NCBI GenBank assembly: GCA_903958265.1
Contig: CAJBSQ010000735.1
Span: forward strand, 1 to 7,483
Source: an uncultured Planctomycetaceae bacterium
GTDB lineage: Bacteria > Planctomycetota > Planctomycetia > Pirellulales > UBA1268
Length of the DNA: 7,483 nt
Direction: 5' to 3'
The notes under the pieces are model-generated. The model saw nothing but the letters and a program-made list of their open reading frames with translations. It did not search any database and was not told the origin of the DNA. Within the stretch, counting starts at the first letter, position 1, and each line of letters opens with the position of its first letter. Below, one piece after another: positions 1-7,483 of the stretch. The position numbers and the translations under genes were made by a program.

Positions 1-278
1 AGATCCGCGAAGGTTTTCCCGCACTGCTCGGCGGTGCCCTCGCGCACGGTGGTGTCGCTCGGATCGAGAATCCGGCAGCGGCCATCGGTGGGCCGCTCCT
101 GCAGTCGCCAGTCGTGGCGGACAACGGCATCGCTCCATTCAAGCGCTTCGCGGGACCGCCGCAGTTTCGCCAGCCATTCGGCGTCGCGGAGGGCCGCCTG
201 TTCGGGCTCACCGGCCCAGCCGGGTACGGCGAATGCGAGGGCGACGACGATGGCGGTGATCAGAGGTATTCGTTCCAT
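1..278 (-). CDS. Exported protein of unknown function (N-terminal part; 3' end outside the window)
   Basis: I do not recognise this protein. The visible 92 residues begin with a convincing Sec signal peptide: a short n-region (MERIP), a hydrophobic core at about residues 5-19 (LITAIVVALAFAVPG), and a likely signal peptidase I site G-W-A|G after residue 22. The mature part is charged and rich in Arg, Glu and Trp, with two Cys (in GRCRILDP and EQCGKTF). It has no lipobox, so it is probably periplasmic or secreted rather than a lipoprotein. The ATG at 278 lies inside the 3' end of manC (19 bp overlap), which suggests translational coupling. An in-frame ATG six bases upstream (284) would give MRMERIP and is equally possible; GAGAA six bases before the 278 start slightly favours 278. 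The reading frame stays open to the window edge. The gene call is fairly secure; the function is unknown. Confidence 0.75.
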   Translation of the reverse strand, partial: MERIPLITAIVVALAFAVPGWAGEPEQAALRDAEWLAKLRRSREALEWSDAVVRHDWRLQERPTDGRCRILDPSDTTVREGTAEQCGKTFAD

Positions 279-1342
279 CCGCATTTCTCGAGTTCGGCCA
301 CGACCTTGCGGATGGCCTCCTCGTGGGACCGGTGAGCGACCAGCGTGGCGTCGGGAGTGTGCACCACAAGGATATCCACGAGGCCGAGCGTGACGACCAG
401 ATGGTCGTCGCTGGTGTGGACCACGGTGTTCGTCGAATCGATGGTGAGGTGCCTGCCGACGGCCGTGTTGCCCTGGGCGTCGGCGGTCAGGTGGCGGGCC
501 ACGGCGGACCAGCCGCCGAGGTCGTCCCAGCCGAAGGGGGCCTCGATCACGGCGACGTCGGTCGCATACTCGAGCACCGCGTAGTCGATCGAGATGCCCT
601 TGATGGCCGCGAACTCCTCGGCGAACACGCGATCCCGGTCGGGTGTCTCCCAGGACGCGGCGATCCGTCGCAGGTGGGCCATGCTGTCGGGTTGCCGCTC
701 GTCGAGCGCGGCGATGATGGTCGAGGCCTTCCAGACGAAGATGCCGGCGTTCCAGAGGTAGGTCCCCGCGGCGAGGTATTCCGCGGCGACACGTGCCGGC
801 GGCTTCTCGCGAAACCGGGCCACCGCGTGAGCGGGGGCTTCCCCAGGGCCCATGGGCAGGGCCTCGCCCTGCTGGATGTAGCCGAAGCTCTCGGCCGGGT
901 AGGTGGGCCGCACCCCGAACGTCACCAGGCGACCGGGCGCCGCCTCGACCATCGCGGCGGCCTGGAGAATCGCCCGGCGAAAGTCGGCGGCTGGGCGGAT
1001 GACGTGATCCGAGGGCATCACCGCCATGATCGCGTCGGGGTCGTGACGCGACACGAGCAGGGCCGCCAGCCCAATGCACGGTGCCGTATCCCGCTTGCAG
1101 GGTTCGCCCACGATGCCCGTGGCCGGAACGCAAGCCGCCTGCCGGCGGACGGCATCGAGCAGCCGGGCGGAGGTCACGATCATCGTCTGGTCGGGGTGCA
1201 CCAGGCCGTCGAGCCGCGCAACGGTGTCTTCCAGCAGCGTCGTCGGGCCCGCGAGTGGCAGGAGTTGTTTGGGGAGACTGGCCCGGCTGGCTGGCCAGAA
1301 CCGCGTGCCAGAACCGCCCGCCATCACGATTGCATGCAGCAT
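260..1342 (-). CDS. manC: Mannose-1-phosphate guanylyltransferase (GDP-mannose pyrophosphorylase), monofunctional
   Basis: This cytoplasmic enzyme makes GDP-mannose and pyrophosphate from mannose-1-phosphate and GTP, the donor for mannose, fucose or rhamnose units in surface glycans. Seen in the 360-residue protein: the nucleotidyltransferase signature GGSGTRFWPASR (9-20) followed by PKQ (24-26), EPCKRDTAPC (80-89), MPSDHVI (109-115), ESFGYIQ (151-157), FREKP (177-181), YLWNAGIFVWKA (195-206), SIDYAVLE (251-258) and FGWDDLGGW (270-278). The C-terminal part looks like the usual left-handed beta-helix cap. There is no C-terminal phosphomannose isomerase cupin domain, so this is the short single-function form. 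I chose the ATG at 1342 because it puts MLHAIVMAGG at the N-terminus, as in the family, and has GAGGA ten bases upstream (1353-1357). The frame could also start at a TTG at 1372. It follows the small membrane-protein gene by 55 bp, and its end overlaps the exported-protein gene. Confidence 0.93.
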   Translation of the reverse strand: MLHAIVMAGGSGTRFWPASRASLPKQLLPLAGPTTLLEDTVARLDGLVHPDQTMIVTSARLLDAVRRQAACVPATGIVGEPCKRDTAPCIGLAALLVSRHDPDAIMAVMPSDHVIRPAADFRRAILQAAAMVEAAPGRLVTFGVRPTYPAESFGYIQQGEALPMGPGEAPAHAVARFREKPPARVAAEYLAAGTYLWNAGIFVWKASTIIAALDERQPDSMAHLRRIAASWETPDRDRVFAEEFAAIKGISIDYAVLEYATDVAVIEAPFGWDDLGGWSAVARHLTADAQGNTAVGRHLTIDSTNTVVHTSDDHLVVTLGLVDILVVHTPDATLVAHRSHEEAIRKVVAELEKCGWNEYL

Positions 1343-1374
1343 GATCGAATCGTCCTCGAAGTTCACCGGCAAAG

Positions 1375-1390
1375 GCGGCCGGTCGGCCGC
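1375..1390 (-). other. GC-rich hairpin between the small membrane-protein gene and manC
   Basis: Read on the minus strand, GCGGCC-GACC-GGCCGC forms a perfect 6-bp stem with a 4-base loop, seven bases after the stop codon of the 36-codon gene and 32 bases before the manC ATG. It is followed by CTTTGCC, so the T-run is only three bases. It may be a weak or partial terminator, or an mRNA-processing or stability element that adjusts manC expression. In such GC-rich DNA it could also be chance. Confidence 0.3.
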
Positions 1391-1397
1391 GGGAGAG

Positions 1398-1508
1398 TCA
1401 CCCGCCTCGGACCCAGGTCCAGAATAGGAAGCAGAGCAGGGGGAAGCCGATGAAGATCACGCCGTAGGTGAAGAGCGTCGTCCAGAGATGCCGGGGCCAG
1501 CGTGCCAT
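1398..1508 (-). CDS. Small single-span membrane protein, 36 residues, unknown function
   Basis: This is a short reading frame of 36 codons plus TGA, starting at an ATG only 7 bp after the stop of the preceding membrane-protein gene. The protein has a basic N-terminus (MARWPRH), one clear hydrophobic helix at about residues 10-32 (LFTYGVIFIGFPLLCFLFW), and a short WVRGG tail. It is rich in Trp and Phe, unlike the Arg/Ala/Pro-rich translations of spurious frames here. Its tight placement in an otherwise gap-free gene string, the membrane-helix composition and the proper start and stop support a real gene. The Shine-Dalgarno match is weak, so translation may depend on coupling to the upstream gene. 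I cannot assign a function; a small subunit or partner of a membrane complex would fit. The basic N-terminus suggests N-in, C-out, but WVRGG also carries a charge, so orientation is uncertain. Confidence 0.65.
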   Translation of the reverse strand: MARWPRHLWTTLFTYGVIFIGFPLLCFLFWTWVRGG

Positions 1509-1515
1509 TGATAGT

Positions 1516-2343
1516 TTACCGCGGCGCCTTGGCCAGCACGTCGACCGGAATCTCCAGCGGTTCCTCCGCGGGCTCGGCGAGCCGGCACTCCACGCGGATG
1601 CCCCACGGGAGAACCTCGGCCGCAGTGACCACCGCTTCGACCCCATCGTACTCGGTCGACACCTCCACCGACGGGGTCGCGGTGAATGCCGGGCAGAAGC
1701 CGACGTGCGCGTGCGTCGTGCGGCCCCCCTCGGGGATCGACAACTGCACCCGGCCGCGAACGCAATCGATGCCGCCGGGGGTCTCGTACCGCTCGATCCG
1801 CTGCTGGAGACGGCCGGGCACGCGTTCGTCGCGATGCGGTGGCGGATCGCGGCGGGCGACCGAGCGACGGGAAGCCGGCGCCGCGGCGACGCGGGGTGTG
1901 GCCCGCTTGGGCCGCACCCGTGCCGCGGGGGGCCGCAGCACAGCCACGGCGGCGGCAACGGTCACGGCGATGATGGAGCCCCAGTCTCCGGCCCGCGGAG
2001 GCAGCGCCACCGCCGCCACGCCCAGCATCAGCCCGCAGCGGGCCGCGAGCGGGGCAGCGAGGTTCCCGCCGAAACGTCGGCGGGCCAGGTCGGCCGCGGC
2101 GACGAGGGCGATCCCTGCAGCCATGGCGATCCAGACCAGGCCTGGTTCGGAGCCCGAAAAGCCCCCGGCCAGCCGCCGGCCCGCCAGCACAAGGCCACTC
2201 GCCGCCGCCGCGCCGCCCAGCACGGCCGCCACGGCGACCTGCATCATTTCCGGAAACGCCATCGTTGCCGGGCCGCGCTGGACAGGCTCCGGCGACGGCC
2301 CTTTGGAGAATGAAGCCACGCGTCGACCCGTCGCCGGTGCCAT
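1516..2343 (-). CDS. Unknown membrane protein: four predicted helices plus a C-terminal soluble domain
   Basis: I do not recognise this 275-residue protein. Four hydrophobic segments are visible at about residues 34-55, 67-86, 96-114 and 121-137. They are followed by a strongly basic, Arg/Pro/Ala-rich linker (about 138-175) and a more conserved-looking soluble domain (about 180-272). That domain has alternating hydrophobic residues typical of beta strands (VRGRVQLSIPEG, HAHVGFCPAF, PSVEVSTEYDG, LPWGIRVECRL, LEIPVDVLA). The positive-inside rule would place the basic linker and C-terminal domain in the cytoplasm. The ATG at 2343 overlaps the metK stop as TGATG, which points to translational coupling and fixes the start. 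An internal ATG at 2262 (MAFPEMMQ), just before the first helix, is a weaker alternative without a clear ribosome site. The layout of the C-terminal domain faintly recalls a small beta-sandwich such as an H-type lectin; that is speculation. The 36-codon membrane-protein gene follows 7 bp later, so the two may act together. Confidence 0.8.
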   Translation of the reverse strand: MAPATGRRVASFSKGPSPEPVQRGPATMAFPEMMQVAVAAVLGGAAAASGLVLAGRRLAGGFSGSEPGLVWIAMAAGIALVAAADLARRRFGGNLAAPLAARCGLMLGVAAVALPPRAGDWGSIIAVTVAAAVAVLRPPAARVRPKRATPRVAAAPASRRSVARRDPPPHRDERVPGRLQQRIERYETPGGIDCVRGRVQLSIPEGGRTTHAHVGFCPAFTATPSVEVSTEYDGVEAVVTAAEVLPWGIRVECRLAEPAEEPLEIPVDVLAKAPR

Positions 2344-3521
2344 CAGCCCACGGCAGCGTTGGAACGAGCGGCTTCACTGAGCTGCTTGGCCTTGTCGGTC
2401 TTCTCCCACGAGAAGCCCTCGCGGCCGAAGTGACCGCCAGCGGCCGTCTTGCGGAAGATCGGCTTGCGAAGGTCGAGATAGTCGATGATGCCCCGGGGCG
2501 TGAGCGGGAAGAACTCCCTCACGACGTCGCAGAGCCGCTCATCATCGACCTTGCCGGTGCCCTCGGTGTCGACGTGCACGCTCACCGGTTCGCTCACGCC
2601 GATCGCGTAGGCAAGCTGCACCTCGCAGCGGTCGGCAAGGCCGGCCGCCACGATGTTCTTGGCGACGTGCCGCGCCATGTAGGCGGCGCTCCGATCGACC
2701 TTCGTCGGATCCTTGCCGGAGAACGCAACGCCGCCGTGGCGGCCCCAGCCACCGTAGGTGTCGACGATGATCTTCCGACCCGTAAGGCCACAGTCGCCGT
2801 GCGGGCCGCCCACCACGAACCGACCGGTGGGGTTGATGTGGTAGGTGATGGAGCCGGTGTCGAGATCCTTCGGCAGGAGCGGCTTGATGATCTTCTCGAC
2901 GACGAACTTCCGGATCTCCTCGTTCGATACGTGGGGGGCGTGCTGCGTGGAGACGACGATCGTGTCGATCCGCACGGGGCTATTTCCCTCGTACTCCACC
3001 GTCACCTGGCTCTTGGAATCTGGGCGGAGCCAGTCGACCTCGCCCTTCTGGCGGGCCTCGGTGAGACGGTTGAGGATCCGGTGAGACAGTGCGATCGGCA
3101 GCGGCATCAGTTCGGGCGTCTCGTTGCAGGCGTATCCGAACATCAAGCCTTGGTCACCGGCGCCGATGTCTTTGCCCTTGGACTCGTCCTCGTTGACACC
3201 CATGGCGATGTCGACCGACTGCTTTCCGATCGCGACCAGCACGGAGCAGGTGTCGGCTGCGATGCCCATCTCGTCGTCGGTGTAGCCCACCTCCCGGATC
3301 ACGTCGCGAACCACCTTTTGATAATCGATCGTGCCCGTGGAGGTGATCTCGCCGGCGATCACCGCCAAGCCGGTCGTCACCATCGTCTCGCAGGCCACGC
3401 GGCTGCGGGGGTCTAGAGCCAGGTACGCGTCGAGGACGCCGTCGGAGATCTGGTCGGCCAGTTTGTCAGGGTGACCCATGCTGACCGATTCGCTCGTGAA
3501 CAGATACTTTCCTTGTGCCAC
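2343..3521 (-). CDS. metK: S-adenosylmethionine synthetase (methionine adenosyltransferase)
   Basis: This cytoplasmic enzyme makes S-adenosylmethionine from methionine and ATP, releasing phosphate and pyrophosphate; it normally works as a tetramer. The full-length protein (392 residues, the usual size) shows the family motifs in order: GHPDK (16-20, with the His and Asp of the active site), the GAGDQGLMFGYA signature (120-131), PDSK (167-170), GPHGDCGLTGRK (239-250), and the phosphate-binding loop RHGGVAFSGKDP (261-272) followed by KVDRSAAY. Residue 265 in that loop is Val, where most family members have Gly. The start is GTG, backed by GAGG eight bases upstream; no Met is available before residue 15. 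It has its own promoter in the gap after waaA, and its TGA stop overlaps the ATG of the next gene. I see no structure resembling a SAM riboswitch in the leader. Confidence 0.97.
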   Translation of the reverse strand: MAQGKYLFTSESVSMGHPDKLADQISDGVLDAYLALDPRSRVACETMVTTGLAVIAGEITSTGTIDYQKVVRDVIREVGYTDDEMGIAADTCSVLVAIGKQSVDIAMGVNEDESKGKDIGAGDQGLMFGYACNETPELMPLPIALSHRILNRLTEARQKGEVDWLRPDSKSQVTVEYEGNSPVRIDTIVVSTQHAPHVSNEEIRKFVVEKIIKPLLPKDLDTGSITYHINPTGRFVVGGPHGDCGLTGRKIIVDTYGGWGRHGGVAFSGKDPTKVDRSAAYMARHVAKNIVAAGLADRCEVQLAYAIGVSEPVSVHVDTEGTGKVDDERLCDVVREFFPLTPRGIIDYLDLRKPIFRKTAAGGHFGREGFSWEKTDKAKQLSEAARSNAAVG

Positions 3522-3529
3522 GGCAGGAG

Positions 3530-3533
3530 CCTC
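3530..3533 (-). promoter_or_regulatory. Ribosome binding site of metK
   Basis: On the minus strand GAGG lies eight bases upstream of the GTG at 3521. It supports GTG as the metK start, since no ATG is present in frame nearby. Confidence 0.6.
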
Positions 3534-3589
3534 GTGCTGGATGAAGGGAGATGACGATCCGGGGGCCGGCGTTCCGACACCCGCCTCGC

Positions 3590-3617
3590 ATTATGGGAAA
3601 CGTGGCACGATCGGCAA
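3590..3617 (-). promoter_or_regulatory. Probable sigma70-type promoter of metK and the genes after it
   Basis: On the minus strand a -35 box TTGCCG (3612-3617, four of six consensus bases) and a -10 box CATAAT (3590-3595, five of six) are separated by 16 bases. An AT-rich -10 stands out in this GC-rich DNA. The site begins about 22 bp after the waaA stop and predicts a leader of roughly 60 bases before the metK GTG. It would drive metK and, with no strong terminator seen, probably the membrane-protein genes, manC and the exported-protein gene. The sigma factor consensus in this organism is assumed. Confidence 0.5.
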
Positions 3618-3630
3618 CCCGCGATCCGTG
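3606..3630 (-). repeat. Inverted repeat spanning the metK -35 box
   Basis: On the minus strand the arms CACGGATCG and CGATCGTG pair over 8 bp with one bulged G, around an 8-base loop (CGGGTTGC). The repeat starts nine bases after the waaA stop and covers the proposed -35 element of metK. It could be an operator for a regulator of metK, or a weak terminator for secA-waaA transcripts (TTT follows only after CCACG). Neither role is shown by the sequence alone. Confidence 0.35.
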
Positions 3631-3638
3631 TCATGCGG

Positions 3639-4952
3639 TCAGGTGTGGGGTCGTCGGCCGGGGAAGGCCGGCAAACGGTCGAGGATCAGCCGGGCCGTGG
3701 CCGCGACGGCTCCCCGCTGGGAGGCGACGAGGTCCGCGGCCTTGCGGCCCAGCGAGGCCGCCCCATCCGGGTCGTCGAGGCACCAGGCCACGAAGGCCGT
3801 GAGCTCAGGGCCGTCGGCCACGACGACGGCGGCCTTCGCGTCGAGGAGCCGCCGGACCTCGTCGCGGAAGTTTCGCGTGTGGGGGCCGAACGCGACGGCG
3901 GACCCGTAGGCAGACGGCTCGAGCATGTTCTGCCCGCCCCGCTGGCCGTCGAGGCTGCCGCCGACGAACGCGATGGTCGCCGTGCCCCACCACCAGCCGA
4001 GTTCGCCGGTGGTATCGACGATCAGGGCATGGTCGCGTGGGGGTGGAGCGGCGTCGGCGAGCCGGCTGCGGAAGCACCAGCGAAGCGCGAGGCCGTCGAG
4101 TATCGCGGCGATCTCAGCCGATCGTTCGACGTGTCGCGGCACGATCACCAGCCGCAGCCCAGAGTGCCGATCGCGGGCCGCGAGGTAGGCCAGGGCCGCG
4201 AGCCGCTCCTCCGGCTCCTGCGTGCTGCCGGCAAGAAACACCACGTCATCGGCGGCGAACCCCGCGAGCCCTCGCAGCCGCTCGACCTCGGCCGCCCGGC
4301 GATCCCCCCGCACCCCGTCGAACTTCATCGAGCCGGTCACGGTGACGGCGGCCGCGCCCAAGCCCGTGAACCGGTCGGCATCGGCCTGCGACCGGGCGAT
4401 GACCAGCGAGACCGCGGCGAGCATCCGGCGGACGACGGGCCGGATCCGCGCGTAGCCCGCTGCGCTCGGCTCGCTCATCCGTCCGTTCGCCACCAGGATC
4501 GGGATGGCCCGCCGGTGCGTGAGTCGCAGGAGGTTGGGCCAGAGTTCGAGCTCGCCGAGGACGAGCAGGTCGGGCCCAACACGGTCGAGCATGCGATCGA
4601 CCGCCCAGGTAAAGTCGAGCGGGCAGGGAAACGCATGATCCGTGCCGAAGCGGGCGGCCGCGACCTCGAGGCCCGTGGTCGTGGAGCTCGAGATCACGCA
4701 GTCGATCGCCCGACCATCGGCCTCCGCCTGCCGGCGGAGTTCGGCGGCCAGCACGGCCAGGAGCTGCACCTCGCCGACGCTCACGCCGTGCAGCCAGATC
4801 CGGGTCGCGCCCGTGGGCTTGGCCGCGACGGTGACCCCGCCAGTGAGCCGTGTCCACGGCGCCGCCACCGGGCGGGCTCCCGAGAGCCGGCGCCATGCCA
4901 CCCAGGGCAGGGCCAGAATCGCGGCGAGCAGGTAGACCACGTTGAGCAGCAT
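3639..4952 (-). CDS. waaA: 3-deoxy-D-manno-octulosonic acid (Kdo) transferase
   Basis: WaaA/KdtA moves Kdo from CMP-Kdo onto the lipid A precursor at the inner face of the cytoplasmic membrane, the first step of the LPS inner core. Using the ATG at 4952 the protein has 437 residues, close to the family norm. An N-terminal membrane anchor (MLLNVVYLLAAILALPWVAW, 1-20) is followed by HGVSVGE (55-61, with the likely catalytic Glu61), LGELELWPN (132-140), ANGRMSEPSAAGY (155-167), TGSMKFD (206-212), PRHVER (272-277), DTTGEL (313-318), FVGGSL (329-334), GGQNMLEP (339-346) and GPHTRNF (356-362). These match both halves of the GT-B fold and the CMP-Kdo site. The frame also allows a TTG start at 4982 that overlaps the secA stop (TTGA). 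I prefer the ATG because it aligns with the E. coli N-terminus, though neither start has a good Shine-Dalgarno. It sits directly after secA and is probably co-transcribed with it. Confidence 0.94.
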   Translation of the reverse strand: MLLNVVYLLAAILALPWVAWRRLSGARPVAAPWTRLTGGVTVAAKPTGATRIWLHGVSVGEVQLLAVLAAELRRQAEADGRAIDCVISSSTTTGLEVAAARFGTDHAFPCPLDFTWAVDRMLDRVGPDLLVLGELELWPNLLRLTHRRAIPILVANGRMSEPSAAGYARIRPVVRRMLAAVSLVIARSQADADRFTGLGAAAVTVTGSMKFDGVRGDRRAAEVERLRGLAGFAADDVVFLAGSTQEPEERLAALAYLAARDRHSGLRLVIVPRHVERSAEIAAILDGLALRWCFRSRLADAAPPPRDHALIVDTTGELGWWWGTATIAFVGGSLDGQRGGQNMLEPSAYGSAVAFGPHTRNFRDEVRRLLDAKAAVVVADGPELTAFVAWCLDDPDGAASLGRKAADLVASQRGAVAATARLILDRLPAFPGRRPHT

Positions 4953-4978
4953 GCGGGGAAGGATAGAGGATCGGCGTC

Positions 4979-7483
<2,505 letters not shown>

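Noticed and set aside
323..1453. A 376-codon plus-strand open frame opposite manC
   Set aside because: It mirrors the manC codons, has no recognisable domain, and has typical shadow composition (Gly, Arg, His, Asp, Val).
1398..1958. A 186-codon minus-strand frame that ends with the small membrane protein
   Set aside because: Only the last 36 codons look like a protein; the upstream part is Arg/Ser/Pro-rich shadow of the membrane-protein gene. I kept the short version starting at 1508.
1457..2377. A 306-codon minus-strand frame overlapping the 275-residue membrane protein
   Set aside because: The translation is almost entirely Gly/Arg/Ala/Pro repeats without helices or motifs. The overlapping frame has membrane helices and a TGATG junction with metK.
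2265..3416. A 383-codon plus-strand open frame opposite metK
   Set aside because: It is antisense to a complete, motif-perfect metK and has no credible domain or ribosome site.
3561..3571. The short CCGG-CCC-CCGG hairpin as a terminator before metK
   Set aside because: The stem is only 4 bp, there is no T-run after it, and it lies inside the predicted metK leader.
3522..3638. A SAM or SAH riboswitch in the metK leader
   Set aside because: I looked for the conserved cores and a multi-stem layout; the leader is only about 60 bases from the predicted start, and no such pattern is visible. A covariance-model search would settle it.

Overview
The window is one run of collinear genes, all on the minus strand, from a high-GC bacterium. 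It most likely comes from the Planctomycetota. The main reason is the SecA, which has an extra block of about 50 residues in its second nucleotide-binding domain and an enlarged helical scaffold/wing region. I recall both as typical of planctomycete SecA proteins, but I could not run a search. The presence of waaA (Kdo transferase) indicates a Gram-negative, LPS-type outer membrane.

In the direction of transcription (right to left) the layout is as follows. (1) secA covers 7483 to 4979; its 5' part is outside the window. (2) waaA/kdtA follows, with its likely ATG 26 bp after the secA stop and an alternative TTG start that overlaps that stop. (3) A gap of about 117 bp holds a good sigma70-like promoter, an inverted repeat over its -35 box, and a Shine-Dalgarno sequence for metK. 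(4) metK (GTG start) is coupled by a TGATG overlap to (5) a 275-residue unknown membrane protein. This is followed after 7 bp by (6) a 36-codon single-helix membrane protein. (7) manC, a mannose-1-phosphate guanylyltransferase, comes after a small GC-rich hairpin. (8) The start of an unknown exported protein overlaps the end of manC and runs off the left edge.

The genes fall into two likely transcription groups. The first is secA-waaA: protein export and lipid A-core assembly. The second is metK, unknown membrane protein, small membrane protein, manC and exported protein: S-adenosylmethionine supply, GDP-mannose supply for surface glycans, and three envelope proteins of unknown role. Most of the window is housekeeping. 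I see no mobile element, CRISPR array, tRNA, rRNA or defence system. The points most worth a second look are the beta-barrel-like insertion in SecA, the uncharacterised membrane proteins tied to metK, and a glycine-to-valine change in a MetK signature motif. The long open frames on the plus strand are shadows of the real minus-strand genes.
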